A stretch of DNA of 64,000 nt from Brasilonema angustatum HA4187-MV1 (GCA_019359695.1 JAHHGV010000013.1:62001-126000); one strand, 5' to 3'; counted from the stretch's first letter, positions 47,024-56,762 are shown. Notes: a model not told the origin generated them from the letters alone. Translations and numbers: made by a program.

Positions 47024-48046
47024 TTAAGCAGCCTCTGATTTGGTAGCAGCTGCAATACTTGGATTGTATTTTAGTAAAATACCGCGATCGCCAATCACAA
47101 ATCCCTTGTCTGGATTCAGAAAAACAATTTTGTAAAAATTGGCGGGAACTTCTTCAACGTCACGGTCTTTTTCCCAAGTTTTGCCACCATCAAGACTGCG
47201 CAGCAAATTACCGCTACCACCACTGATCCAAAGTTCATCTGGTGTACGATAAGCCAGATCTAGTAACCCCCAACTAGTAGAAAGCTCTGGATTTTGAGCT
47301 TTTTGCCATTCCTCTGGGTGAACTGGGTCGGTAAACTGTACCTGACCACCTCGTGCTAACATCCATACTTGACCATTTTCGGCAAATCCCATATTTTCTA
47401 CCCGTCGGGAACTATTCCGGTTGTGGGGTTCCCAAGCATTTAACCCTGGTTCCCAAGTTGAGTAGAAGTTACCTTTTGCAGAAACAGCCACATATTTGCC
47501 ATCAGGAGAACGTTCGATGTTGCGAACCACGCCAACAGCTTGTTCTACCTGTGCTTTCCAGTTTTTACCGCCATCTGTAGTTTTGTATATCGCTCCTACA
47601 TCTGTCGCGATCTCAACTGTGTTTTGTCCCAGTGCGACAGTACTAACAGGATTACCTGGTAGCTTTTCACTCAGTTGAATGCGGAACCAAGAACGACCTT
47701 CATCGGTGGTGTGTAATAACAGAGCCGGTTCTCCAGCTATCCACCCCTCTTTACCTCTAAAACTGATCGTGTTAAAACGATACCTTTGGTCATCTAATTC
47801 TAATTCTAGAGGTTGCCAAGTTGTACCACCATCTTTTGTTTCCAAAAGAGTAGCATTGCTGCCTACTAGGAAACCATGCTGGGGGTTATCTGTAAAAGCA
47901 ATATCCAGTAGTTTTGCTTGTGTTGGGACAGAAATAACTTCCCAAGGATTGAAGGTGGTTGAGGGAACATTACTACAACCAACACACATCAGGATGACCA
48001 CGAACAAAGCGAGTATTCGTTGGCAAATTTTTACAATCGGGAGCAT
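47024..48046 (-). CDS. ycf48: Photosystem II assembly factor Ycf48 (HCF136 homologue)
   Basis: A 340-aa lumenal lipoprotein with lipobox CVGC (Cys24). The mature part is a seven-bladed beta-propeller with repeated GGTTW/GGKNW/GGKTW turns (KDGGTTWQPLELE, TTDGGKNWKAQ, SLDGGKTWEKD). Ycf48 binds pre-D1 and stabilises early photosystem II reaction-centre complexes. It lies between rubA and psbE, an arrangement conserved in cyanobacteria. Confidence 0.96.
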   Translation of the reverse strand: MLPIVKICQRILALFVVILMCVGCSNVPSTTFNPWEVISVPTQAKLLDIAFTDNPQHGFLVGSNATLLETKDGGTTWQPLELELDDQRYRFNTISFRGKEGWIAGEPALLLHTTDEGRSWFRIQLSEKLPGNPVSTVALGQNTVEIATDVGAIYKTTDGGKNWKAQVEQAVGVVRNIERSPDGKYVAVSAKGNFYSTWEPGLNAWEPHNRNSSRRVENMGFAENGQVWMLARGGQVQFTDPVHPEEWQKAQNPELSTSWGLLDLAYRTPDELWISGGSGNLLRSLDGGKTWEKDRDVEEVPANFYKIVFLNPDKGFVIGDRGILLKYNPSIAAATKSEAA

Positions 48047-48134
48047 CTGTTATCTGTTTGTTTTTTTGTGAATTTGTGAATTTGTGTATGGGTTTTGTGT
48101 TATTCAGGTATTACCCACCCGTAAAGAACGTGTT

Positions 48135-48470
48135 TTATCGTAAGCCATAGAGACTAAGAAAAAACAAAAAGGCAACAGCCAAAGCTCCGAAAATGAGAAG
48201 ATTTTTCTGACCTGGTGTGAGAGTATTCACACCCAAACCAAAGTTTAGATTTTCTTTAAAGCCGGATGCTGTGCCAGCAGGACCAACGTTTGCAAAAGCA
48301 CTCTTTTTTGCACCGCAAACTGGACAGCGCCAATCAGAAGATATTTCCGCAAAGCCTGTCCCTGGAGCGATGTCACGCTTGTCGTCCCCCTTCTCGGGTT
48401 CGTAAACGTAACCGCAAGAACGGCACTCGTAGCGGTCTAACGCAGTTGTTTCAACAGCTTGTTCGCTCAT
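48135..48470 (-). CDS. rubA: Membrane-anchored rubredoxin RubA
   Basis: A 111-aa protein. Two CxxC pairs (CRSCGYVYEPEKGD and WRCPVCGAKK) form the single-iron rubredoxin site. A C-terminal membrane helix (NLLIFGALAVAFLFFLSLYG) anchors it to the thylakoid. RubA is required for assembly of photosystem II and/or photosystem I. It is first in rubA-ycf48-psbEFLJ. Confidence 0.96.
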   Translation of the reverse strand: MSEQAVETTALDRYECRSCGYVYEPEKGDDKRDIAPGTGFAEISSDWRCPVCGAKKSAFANVGPAGTASGFKENLNFGLGVNTLTPGQKNLLIFGALAVAFLFFLSLYGLR

Positions 48471-48871
48471 GGCTCTTGGCCTCGGTGAGAAGCAAATATT
48501 AAATATACGTTAAAAATTATGACATTAAGTGTTAGGTTTTTCTATGTTGACCAAAAACGAATCAAATCATCTACAACTCTGTTTGTTGAGATTCAAGAAA
48601 GTCAAAAAGATATAATGTAAAAGAAGTTTACACTTCACCGGATGCCTCTCGCTTGCCCCTTGAGCGATCTGCCGCTATCTGGAGCACGAAGCGATCGCCC
48701 ACTCAGCGCAGCTTCTTCAAAAGAAGGCACGGCATCCGGTGAAGTGAACGCCCTCCGGGTTCGCCCAAGGGGAGAACCCAAGCCCAGAGCTAGTTGCCGT
48801 GAGAGCGAGAAACCCTTTCCCAGCACTGGTCTGGTTAAAGTTATTAGCACCAAAAGCGGTAGAAACTGATT
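48471..48871. repeat. Repeat-rich leader of ndhCKJ with 16-bp inverted repeat
   Basis: A TATAAT hexamer at 48611-48616 is followed by CACTTCACCGGATGCC (48631-48646), whose exact reverse complement recurs at 48731-48746. The enclosed 84 bases hold further small palindromes. A GC-rich repeat continues to about 48830. The inverted repeat would form a large structure in the ndhC leader. Confidence 0.6.
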
Positions 48872-49234
48872 GTGTTTGTCCTTAGCGGTTACGAGTATCT
48901 TCTTGGCTTCTTCATTATCTGTAGCCTAGTGCCTGCCTTGGCTCTGTCAGCGTCCAAGCTCCTGCGACCCAGCGGTCGCAACCCAGAACGGCGCACCACA
49001 TATGAATCCGGCATGGAACCCATTGGTGGAGCTTGGATTCAATTCAACATTCGCTACTACATGTTCGCGCTGGTCTTCGTCATCTTTGATGTTGAGACTG
49101 TATTTTTGTATCCTTGGGCGGTTGCTTTCCACCGTCTTGGGCTATTGGCATTTATTGAAGCGCTAATTTTTATTGCAATTCTTGTCGTTGCCCTAGCGTA
49201 CGCATGGCGTAAAGGAGCTTTGGAATGGTCTTAG
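48872..49234 (+). CDS. ndhC: NAD(P)H-quinone oxidoreductase subunit 3
   Basis: A 120-aa membrane protein starting at GTG 48872. Three membrane helices and the conserved loop [36 protein letters not shown] identify NdhC. It belongs to NDH-1, which moves electrons from ferredoxin to plastoquinone in respiration and cyclic flow. It overlaps ndhK by 10 bases. Confidence 0.97.
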   Translation: MFVLSGYEYLLGFFIICSLVPALALSASKLLRPSGRNPERRTTYESGMEPIGGAWIQFNIRYYMFALVFVIFDVETVFLYPWAVAFHRLGLLAFIEALIFIAILVVALAYAWRKGALEWS

Positions 49235-49959
49235 ATACTAACATAGAACAGCAAAAAGAGCGCATTCTCAACCCAATGTCGCGGACTACAGTAACCCAAG
49301 ATTTGTCAGAAAACGTTATCCTGACGACGGTTGATGACCTCTACAACTGGGTGCGCCTTTCTAGCCTTTGGCCGATGCTGTTTGGTACCGCTTGCTGCTT
49401 TATTGAATTTGCAGCTTTGATTGGTTCCCGATTTGACTTTGACCGCTTTGGTTTGATTCCCCGTTCTAGCCCTCGTCAAGCTGACTTAATTATTACTGCA
49501 GGCACAATTACCATGAAGATGGCACCTCAGCTTGTGCGTCTTTATGAGCAAATGCCAGAACCCAAGTACGTGATTGCTATGGGTGCTTGCACGATTACTG
49601 GCGGTATGTTCAGCGTGGATTCTCCTTCGGCTGTACGCGGTGTCGATAAATTGATTCCAGTGGACGTTTACTTACCCGGTTGTCCCCCACGTCCAGAGGC
49701 GATTATTGACGCAATAATCAAGCTGCGCAAGAAGATAGCAAATGATTCGATGCAGGAACGCGATCGAATTAAGCAAACCCACCGCTATTACAGCACAACT
49801 CACAACCTCAAACCCGCAGAGCAAATCCACACTGGTAAATATTTACGGACAGAATCTCGCTTCGCACCACCGAAGGAGTTGACTGAGGCGATCGGTTTAC
49901 CCGTCCCACCTGCTCTTTTGACTCAAAAGGTACAAAAGGAGGAAACTAAGCGTGGCTGA
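49225..49959 (+). CDS. ndhK: NAD(P)H-quinone oxidoreductase subunit K
   Basis: A 244-aa peripheral-arm subunit. TACCFIEF, then [13 protein letters not shown] and [10 protein letters not shown] provide the cysteines for the N2 Fe4S4 cluster. A C-terminal extension of about 50 residues is cyanobacterial. It overlaps both ndhC and ndhJ, so ndhCKJ is tightly coupled. Confidence 0.97.
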   Translation: MVLDTNIEQQKERILNPMSRTTVTQDLSENVILTTVDDLYNWVRLSSLWPMLFGTACCFIEFAALIGSRFDFDRFGLIPRSSPRQADLIITAGTITMKMAPQLVRLYEQMPEPKYVIAMGACTITGGMFSVDSPSAVRGVDKLIPVDVYLPGCPPRPEAIIDAIIKLRKKIANDSMQERDRIKQTHRYYSTTHNLKPAEQIHTGKYLRTESRFAPPKELTEAIGLPVPPALLTQKVQKEETKRG

Positions 49960-50638
49960 AGAATCGAAAGAAGAATCCAAAGCTGAAGAATCTAAAGCTG
50001 AAGAATCCAAAGCTGAAGAATCCAAAGCTGAAAAATCCAAAGCTAAAAAACCTAAAGCTGAAGAATCTAAAGAAGAATCCAAAGCTAAAAAACCTAAAGC
50101 TGAAGAATCAGAAGAAGAATCCGACGACGAAGCAGCACCAGCAGAGGAAAAGTCAATAGTCAAAGCAGGCGCGGTTTCCCTGTGGTTAACTGAAAATGGC
50201 TTTGATCATGAGTCTCTACAAGCAGATCATAGCGGTATAGAGATTATTAAAGTTGAGGCAGATTTTCTGCTTCCACTTTGCACTGCACTGTATGCTTACG
50301 GGTTTAATTCTCTCCAGTGTCAAGCTGGGATTGATTTGGGGCCAGGACAGCAGTTGGTTAGTGTCTATAACTTGATTAAAATCAGTGATAATGCTGACCG
50401 TCCTGAAGAAGTGCGTCTCAAAGTGTTCCTCCCACGGGAAAATCCCAGAGTTCCCTCAGTTTACTGGATTTGGAAGACAGCAGACTGGCAAGAACGTGAG
50501 TCCTACGATATGTATGGCATTTTCTACGAAGGACACCCAGATCTGAAGCGGATTTTGATGCCAGAAGATTGGGTAGGTTGGCCCTTACGTAAGGATTACG
50601 TGTCGCCTGACTTCTATGAGTTGCAGGACGCTTATTAA
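49952..50638 (+). CDS. ndhJ: NAD(P)H-quinone oxidoreductase subunit J with repeat-expanded N-terminus
   Basis: A 228-aa protein starting at GTG 49952, overlapping ndhK by eight bases. The NdhJ core (about residue 70 onward) has [44 protein letters not shown] and LPLRKDYV-like sequence ([18 protein letters not shown]). The first 65 residues are a low-complexity run of [10 protein letters not shown] units (a 15-base DNA repeat, gaagaatccaaagct). Other NdhJ proteins I know have a shorter acidic N-terminus, so this is a repeat expansion. The core is intact. Confidence 0.95.
   Translation: MAEESKEESKAEESKAEESKAEESKAEKSKAKKPKAEESKEESKAKKPKAEESEEESDDEAAPAEEKSIVKAGAVSLWLTENGFDHESLQADHSGIEIIKVEADFLLPLCTALYAYGFNSLQCQAGIDLGPGQQLVSVYNLIKISDNADRPEEVRLKVFLPRENPRVPSVYWIWKTADWQERESYDMYGIFYEGHPDLKRILMPEDWVGWPLRKDYVSPDFYELQDAY
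49960..50130 (+). repeat. 15-base coding repeat (EESKA units) in ndhJ
   Basis: Units of gaagaatccaaagct and variants (aaaaaacctaaagct) recur about ten times in frame. The length is a multiple of three throughout, so the core frame is kept. Confidence 0.85.
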
Positions 50639-50660
50639 AGCAAGCGCATCTTATTGTTAG

Positions 50661-50704
50661 CCCCTCTTTGCGATTTGTCGTCGAAGAGGGGTTTGTTTTT
50701 TTGT
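50661..50704 (+). terminator. Terminator of ndhCKJ
   Basis: CCCCTCTT (50661-50668) pairs with AAGAGGGG (50684-50691) and is followed by TTTGTTTTTTT. Confidence 0.85.
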
Positions 50705-50859
50705 TTCGCAACAGAGGACGCACACACGCATAAGTGTAGAAACACACATCTACATGTAGGGTGGGCATCGGTAATGCCCACCCTGGCTAATTCAAGAGTG
50801 TATTGCACCTGAAAGTGGGTGATGATAGAAATAGTCAGCACGTCATACGCTATTATCCG

Positions 50860-52152
50860 ATGTCTGAAGAATTATTAAAGTCTTTTCAGGAAGCATATAG
50901 AAATTTGGAACTTTTGCCACTTGTAGAACCGAAGGATCTGTCTAGATTTAGAGTTGATTACGGTGGCGAGATTATTGAAGAATTAGAGCAATTAGTTGAA
51001 GATAGCCCTAGTGCTGATGGCAAGATTATCTTTACAGGACATCGTGGGTGTGGTAAGTCCACTTTGTTAGCTGAATTTAGCAGGCGATTGCGCGATCGCT
51101 ATTTTGTGGTTTCCTTTTCTATTGCCGACACAATAGAGATGTCGGATGTTAATCATATCAACATCTTATTTGCCATTGCACTCAACTTAATGTCTGAGGC
51201 GGAAGCAAGCCGAGTGGAAATTCCTCAATCCACTAAAGAACCTCTTTATAAGTGGTTTGCTAAGCGCACTCGTACTGAAGAAACAAAATTTCAAGGAGAA
51301 GCTTCAACAGGCTTTGACTTTTTCAAGTTAATTATTACAAAATTGAAAGTAGATTCTACCATTAGGTATGAAATTAAGCAAGAGTTTGAACGCAAATTAT
51401 CAGATTTAGTTGCTAGAATTAATGAAATAGCTGCTTTGATTCAAGTGGCATCAAAGAAAGAAATTTTAGTTATTATTGATGATTTAGATAAACTTGATCT
51501 AGCAAGAGTTAATGAAATTTATAAAAATAATATCAAGGCTCTTTGCCAACCTAATATCCGGATAATCTATACCATACCAATAGCTATCATCCGCGAAACT
51601 TTTCTCAGCACAGTCATTGCTACAGAAACCAACAATCAAATTGTAGTCATGCCTGTCTTAAAAATATTTGAAAAAGGCAAAAACCGTTTGCCGGATTCTC
51701 GACCACGTCAGGAAGCTACAGATGTTTTGTGTGAAATTTTAGATAAGCGGCTTGCTACTAACTTAATTGAAAGTCATACTGCTGAAAAGATAGTTGTCAC
51801 AAGTGGTGGAGTGTTGCGAGAGTTAATTAGAATTGCCAATGAATGTTGTCGGATTTGTTTAAGGTTAATCAGGCGAAAAACAGGAGAACAAGTCATTATT
51901 GATGATAGTGTTCTACAGCAAGCAGTGACTAAAATACGTAATGACTTTGCTATTCGCCTAAGCAAGATTGATTATGATATTTTGCAAAAAACTTATCAAA
52001 ACTTCATGCCGGATGACCCAAAACAACCAGAGTTCTTAGATTTACTACATGGTTTATATGTGCTGGAATATCGTAATGATGAGCCTTGGTACGATGTTCA
52101 CCCGGTTGTTGTAGAAACTTTGAGAAGGCGAGGGTTAATTAATGGAAGCTAG
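50860..52152 (+). CDS. P-loop ATPase (AAA/STAND-like)
   Basis: A 430-aa protein from ATG 50860 (an upstream start at 50803 adds unrelated residues). Walker A is FTGHRGCGKST near residue 70 and Walker B is ILVIIDDLDKLD near 215. A downstream arginine-bearing sensor region and a C-terminal winged-helix-like part (GLYVLEYRNDEPWYDVHPVVVETLRRR) follow. It overlaps the TPR gene by 11 bases, so the two are translationally coupled. The layout resembles ATPases of cyanobacterial NTP-dependent conflict systems, which is an inference. Confidence 0.8.
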   Translation: MSEELLKSFQEAYRNLELLPLVEPKDLSRFRVDYGGEIIEELEQLVEDSPSADGKIIFTGHRGCGKSTLLAEFSRRLRDRYFVVSFSIADTIEMSDVNHINILFAIALNLMSEAEASRVEIPQSTKEPLYKWFAKRTRTEETKFQGEASTGFDFFKLIITKLKVDSTIRYEIKQEFERKLSDLVARINEIAALIQVASKKEILVIIDDLDKLDLARVNEIYKNNIKALCQPNIRIIYTIPIAIIRETFLSTVIATETNNQIVVMPVLKIFEKGKNRLPDSRPRQEATDVLCEILDKRLATNLIESHTAEKIVVTSGGVLRELIRIANECCRICLRLIRRKTGEQVIIDDSVLQQAVTKIRNDFAIRLSKIDYDILQKTYQNFMPDDPKQPEFLDLLHGLYVLEYRNDEPWYDVHPVVVETLRRRGLINGS

Positions 52153-54742
52153 CGAATCTTACCCTCAATTTATCTTTGTAAACAAAGAGGAAACCCAAAC
52201 AGAATTTGCTCGGACAACTCAAGAATTATTAGATGATGAAGAAAATCAAGATGCTTATGATGATTTAATCGTCAGCATTGAGGCAAAAGAACAGGGATTA
52301 AACTTGCTGATTGGGGTTTGCGATGATGGTAACTTCCGCGATCGCATTATTTCCCACTACGAAGCTGAACTACAACAGAGCTTCCGTCCCTATCGAGTCA
52401 CACTAACGCGGGGTGAACCGAGTCTCAAGGCTGCTATCAACCAACTGGTGGAACAAGAAGAATATCTCCGTCAGCTTAAGTCAGCGGTGATAACTGTAAC
52501 GGGTGTAGAACAACTTTATTTTCTCAGACTGGGGGAGGAACGTTCTGAACAGGAGAAATTTTTCGGGTACTTGCAGTGGACACGGGAAGCATTACGCGAG
52601 TTTCCTTACGCTATTGTCTTATGGGTGACTCACCAAATTCTTGTCAACCTGAGTCAAAAAGCACCAGATTTTTGGAGTTGGCGCAATGGTGTTTTCCGGT
52701 TTGTGTCAAAAAAAACTGTTACTGTTTCCAGTAAAGAGCTTGAATCTATCCGCTTTGCCTTCAGCGACTCGGAATTAGCTGACACAAATGACTCTAACCC
52801 CGACTTCTTGCCCTTAGAAGATTTGCAAAACTTAATCGAGAAAATTGAACAGGAAAGGGGAGTAAAAGACCCTAGCTTAGCTACTTTGTATTCAAGGTTG
52901 GGGCAAATTTACCGAAGGAGGTTAAATCGGAGTGAGGCTCAGGATTATAAGAAAGAACAAGACTTGGCAATTCTATATTTTACGAAAACTACTAAACTGC
53001 AAAAAGAATTAGGTTTGGAGAGAGATTTAGCTATAAGCCTCCACAATCTGGCATCACTCTACCATTTTCAAGGACACTACAGCGAAGCTGAACCGCTGTA
53101 TGAGGATGCTTTAGAACTGACAAAATGTCTGTTGGGAGAGAAACATCCCAATTTCGCTACAAGCCTTCACAACCTGGCGGGACTCTACGAGTCCCAAGGA
53201 CGCTACAGCGAAGCCGAACCACTGTACCTACAAGCTTTAGAATTGAGAAAACGCCTGTTAGGAGAGGAACATCTCTCAGTTGCACAAAGCCTTAACGACT
53301 TGGCACTACTCTACTGTTCCCAAGGACGCTACAGCGAAGCCGAACCCCTGTACCAACAAGCTTTAGAACTGAGAAAACGCCTGTTGGGAGAGGAACACCC
53401 CTCAGTTGCACAAAGCCTTAATAACCTGGCAGTACTCTACAAGTCCCAAGGACTCTACAATGACTCTGAACCTCTGTACCAGCAAGCTTTAGAACTCTAC
53501 AAACGCCTATTAGGGCAAGAACACCCCGCTGTCGCCACCAGCCTCAATAACCTGGCATTACTCTACTATTCCCAAGGACGCTACAGCGAAGCCGAGCCCC
53601 TGTACCAGCAAGCTTTAGAACTGACAAAACGTCTGTTGGGAGAAGAACATCCCGCTGTCGCCACCAGCCTCAACAACTTAGCATTACTTTATAAATCTCA
53701 AGGACGCTACACTGAAGCCGAACCTCTATACCAGCAAGCTTTAGAACTGACAAAACGTCTGTTGGGAGAAGAACATCCCGCAGTTGCACAAAGCCTCAAC
53801 AACTTAGCATTACTTTATAAATCTCAAGGACGCTACACTGAAGCCGAACCTCTGTACCAACAAGCTTTAGAACTGACAAAACGCCTGTTGGGAGAAGAAC
53901 ATCCCGTAGTTGCACAAATCTTCAACAACTTAGCATTACTTTATAAATCTCAAGGACGCTACACTGAAGCCGAACCTCTGTACCAGCGAGCTTTAGAACT
54001 GAGAAAACGCCTGTTGGGAGAGGAACATCCCGCAGTTGCACAAAGCCTCAATAACCTGGCAGAACTGTACCGTATTATTGGACACTACACTGAAGCAGAA
54101 CCACTGTATCTGAAAGCTTTGGAACTAACAAAACGCCTGTTGGGAGACAACCATCCCGATGTTGCCCTTATGTTAAATAATTTAGCATTACTCTACTATA
54201 ATCAAGGACGCTATCGAGAAGCTGAGCCATTGTCATTACAAGCAATAGAGAGGGATAAGCGATTGTTAGGAGAAAATCCTGGTTTTGCTACAGACCTTCA
54301 CAATTTGGCATTGATATACTCTGCTCAAGGAAGCTACAACAAAGCAGAAGCATTGTTTCTACAAGCTTTAAAACTTAAGCAACATCTACTACCAAAGGAT
54401 CACCCGCTTTTGGCAGACACTATGTACGCTTTAGGTAATATGTACAGACAACAGGGACACTATAGTGAAGCGGAACCTTGGTGTATAAAAGCATTGGAAC
54501 TTGATAAACGTTTCCTGGGAGATAACCATCCAAATGTTGCTGAAAGTCTCAACAACCTGGCAGATCTCTATTTTTCCCAAGGACGCTACAGCGAAACCGA
54601 ACCGTTGTACCTGCAAGCTTTAAGGATTTGTGAGCAAGTTTTAGGTACAAATCATCCCAATACTGTTAGTGTCCGTAAAAATCTTGAAAGACTGCGCGTC
54701 GCAATGCATTCAGATGGTTTGAGTGGTGATAATACACCGTAG
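52142..54742 (+). CDS. TPR protein with degenerate NTPase-like N-terminal domain
   Basis: An 866-aa protein. Residues about 1-215 look like an AAA-type core (NLLIGVCDDGNFRDRII, AVITVTGVEQLYFL, FPYAIVLWVTHQIL), but a GxxxxGK[ST] P-loop is absent. From about residue 297, 13 kinesin-light-chain-type TPRs of 42 residues follow (consensus SLNNLALLYKSQGRYTEAEPLYQQALEL). The C-terminus is short. It is coupled to the upstream ATPase. TPR arrays usually bind peptides; here a sensor or scaffold role with the ATPase is plausible but unproven. Confidence 0.85.
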   Translation: MEASESYPQFIFVNKEETQTEFARTTQELLDDEENQDAYDDLIVSIEAKEQGLNLLIGVCDDGNFRDRIISHYEAELQQSFRPYRVTLTRGEPSLKAAINQLVEQEEYLRQLKSAVITVTGVEQLYFLRLGEERSEQEKFFGYLQWTREALREFPYAIVLWVTHQILVNLSQKAPDFWSWRNGVFRFVSKKTVTVSSKELESIRFAFSDSELADTNDSNPDFLPLEDLQNLIEKIEQERGVKDPSLATLYSRLGQIYRRRLNRSEAQDYKKEQDLAILYFTKTTKLQKELGLERDLAISLHNLASLYHFQGHYSEAEPLYEDALELTKCLLGEKHPNFATSLHNLAGLYESQGRYSEAEPLYLQALELRKRLLGEEHLSVAQSLNDLALLYCSQGRYSEAEPLYQQALELRKRLLGEEHPSVAQSLNNLAVLYKSQGLYNDSEPLYQQALELYKRLLGQEHPAVATSLNNLALLYYSQGRYSEAEPLYQQALELTKRLLGEEHPAVATSLNNLALLYKSQGRYTEAEPLYQQALELTKRLLGEEHPAVAQSLNNLALLYKSQGRYTEAEPLYQQALELTKRLLGEEHPVVAQIFNNLALLYKSQGRYTEAEPLYQRALELRKRLLGEEHPAVAQSLNNLAELYRIIGHYTEAEPLYLKALELTKRLLGDNHPDVALMLNNLALLYYNQGRYREAEPLSLQAIERDKRLLGENPGFATDLHNLALIYSAQGSYNKAEALFLQALKLKQHLLPKDHPLLADTMYALGNMYRQQGHYSEAEPWCIKALELDKRFLGDNHPNVAESLNNLADLYFSQGRYSETEPLYLQALRICEQVLGTNHPNTVSVRKNLERLRVAMHSDGLSGDNTP
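53030..54664 (+). repeat. 126-base tandem repeats encoding 42-aa TPRs
   Basis: About 13 units. Units between about 53530 and 54030 are nearly identical in DNA, including third positions, which points to recent duplication or gene conversion. Flanking units are diverged. Confidence 0.85.
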
Positions 54743-54858
54743 AGCGATCAGTACATACAAAGAGTGCAAGTAACCATTTGGCGACAAAATGCTTCATCCG
54801 AAGACATCGCAATTTTTGATAAAGTTTTAGCACAGTATTCCTAATACAGTTTAACAAC

Positions 54859-55674
54859 GTGCGGACTGACAAAATATTCTACAGTTTGTTTCAAGCTTTT
54901 CCCAGCATATTTTTTGATATAATTGGCGACACAACCATCAATCCCAATACTTATGAATTCGTTTCCATTGAACTCAAAGAAACTGCCTTTCGGATTGATG
55001 GTGTGTTTGTCCCAGCAACTGAAACCACAAATCAGCCAGTTTATTTTGTCGAAGTTCAGTTTCAACTAGACTCAAATTTTTATAGGCGCTTTTTTGCAGA
55101 AATCTTTCTCTATCTGCGTCAAAATACATCCGTTAAGTTTTGGCGTGCAGTTGTTATCTATCCCAACCAAAATTTCGATCCAGACGATCAACAGCCATAT
55201 CAGTTGTTGCTGGAGAGTCCACAAGTCCAGCGCATTTATTTAGATGAATTAGGTACAGCCGCAGAAAACTCACTTCAACTTGCGGTTGTGCAGTTAATTA
55301 TAGAACGAGAAGAGACAGCCGTTGATCGAGGTAGAGAATTGATTTTGCGGGCAAGACAACAACTGACAGATGAAGCGACCAGGACGCAAATTGTAGAATT
55401 GATAGAAACCATCCTGTTGTACAAGTTTACTCAGTTAAGCCGAGAGGAGTTGGCAGCAATGTTGGGCATAGATGACGAATTCAGAAAGACAAGGATGTAT
55501 CAATCCATTAAGGAGGAAGGTAAGGAGGAAGGCTTAGAAGAAGGTAAGCTGCAAGCAAAGTTAGAAGCAGTACCCCGATTGTTAGCTTTAGGTTTGAGTG
55601 TCGAACAAGTAGCAAGGACTTTGGATTTGAGGCTGGAGCAAGTACAGCAAGCAGCCCAAAACCAATCTAGCTGA
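54859..55674 (+). CDS. DUF2887 / Rpn-family putative nuclease-transposase protein
   Basis: A 271-aa protein starting at GTG 54859. The family opening TDKIFYSLFQAFPSIFFDIIG is followed by FRIDGVFVPA and VYFVEVQFQLD, the latter giving the D...E-x-Q motif of PD-(D/E)XK nucleases. The C-terminal helical tail repeats EEGKEEGLEEGK. Rpn-like proteins have been linked to recombination and phage defence elsewhere. It follows the TPR gene by 116 bases on the same strand. Confidence 0.85.
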   Translation: MRTDKIFYSLFQAFPSIFFDIIGDTTINPNTYEFVSIELKETAFRIDGVFVPATETTNQPVYFVEVQFQLDSNFYRRFFAEIFLYLRQNTSVKFWRAVVIYPNQNFDPDDQQPYQLLLESPQVQRIYLDELGTAAENSLQLAVVQLIIEREETAVDRGRELILRARQQLTDEATRTQIVELIETILLYKFTQLSREELAAMLGIDDEFRKTRMYQSIKEEGKEEGLEEGKLQAKLEAVPRLLALGLSVEQVARTLDLRLEQVQQAAQNQSS

Positions 55675-55817
55675 TAGCTAGTGCATAAGGTGTTTCATGG
55701 CTACAAAACAGAGCGATGCGGAAGCCGCCACCTCCGGTGAACGCACTTTCGGTGGCTCCCTTCTTTAACAATTATCAGTTATCACTCTTTACTGATAACT
55801 GATAACTGTTTACTGAT

Positions 55818-56762
55818 TTAACGAGGTGGATAATTTACGTTTGATATTTGTTGCCACAAATTTTGTGCATTGTTCGCCCACTGGAAATTCTTCTGAGCTT
55901 TGTATAAATCTCTGGCATATTGCAATACTTCTGCTGCCTGTGGGTATTGCTTTAACTCTATAAAAACTAACCCAGCGCTATAATAAGCATTGGCATTATT
56001 TGTGTTTGCTTGTGCTGATTTTCTAAAAGCTTCTAATGCATCTTTTAATTTTCTTTGGTTCAAAAAAATGGCACCGAGATTGTAATAAGCTTCGGAATAT
56101 TTTGGATTGATTTTAACTGCTTTGCGAAAGGCATCTTTTGCTTTATCGGCTTTGCCTTGCTGTAAATAACAGATGCCCATATGATACGCAGGTTCTGGTG
56201 CGTTTTGGCTCAGTTCCATTGCTTTTTTAAAGGATGCGATCGCTTGCTCACAATCTCGTTGTTGCTCGCGCAGCAACCCTAAGTTATAGTAAGCCACTCC
56301 CAGTTTAGGATCCAGTTGTATTGCTCGTTGCAAGTAATCGTTTGCTTGTTGCCAATTGCTTCCTTCCAAGAGTGAACCACCAAGATTAGCGTAAGCCAGG
56401 GCAAACTGGGGATCAGATTGTGTCGCTTTGTAAAATGCATCAGCCGCAGGTTGTAATTGTCCGGCTTGTCGCAGTGCTAGTCCTAAGTTGTAGTGAGCTG
56501 CGGCTAACTTGGGATCAAGTTCTGTGGCTTTACGAAATAAGGCGATCGCATCTTCTACTCTCCCCACCTGAATGGCTTCTAATCCTTGTGTTAAGTAATC
56601 TTGAGCGCTGCTATCAATGTATTGCGCCAGTTTTAGAAGGTGATCAGATAAAGGAGCAGCAGGAGGTGGAGAAGCTGAGGATGATGGGCACACAAGGCTT
56701 TGGACTACTAATATGAAACCCACTAAAGTAGGAAGGCGATTTTTATAAAGAGGAACCTGCAT
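55818..56762 (-). CDS. Secreted TPR protein
   Basis: A 314-aa protein with an N-terminal signal sequence (LPTLVGFILVVQSLVCPSSSA) and about seven 34-residue TPRs of type AHYNLGLALRQAGQLQPAADAFYKATQSDP. It would form a superhelical scaffold outside the cytosol or in the thylakoid lumen. No other domain is present. The partner is unknown. Confidence 0.85.
   Translation of the reverse strand: MQVPLYKNRLPTLVGFILVVQSLVCPSSSASPPPAAPLSDHLLKLAQYIDSSAQDYLTQGLEAIQVGRVEDAIALFRKATELDPKLAAAHYNLGLALRQAGQLQPAADAFYKATQSDPQFALAYANLGGSLLEGSNWQQANDYLQRAIQLDPKLGVAYYNLGLLREQQRDCEQAIASFKKAMELSQNAPEPAYHMGICYLQQGKADKAKDAFRKAVKINPKYSEAYYNLGAIFLNQRKLKDALEAFRKSAQANTNNANAYYSAGLVFIELKQYPQAAEVLQYARDLYKAQKNFQWANNAQNLWQQISNVNYPPR

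Noticed and set aside
48635-48869. Frames on both strands before ndhC
   Set aside because: They translate the inverted repeat block in the ndhC leader.
53030-54664. CRISPR array
   Set aside because: The periodic repeats are 126-base coding units for TPRs, not short palindromic repeats with spacers. No CRISPR array was seen in the window.
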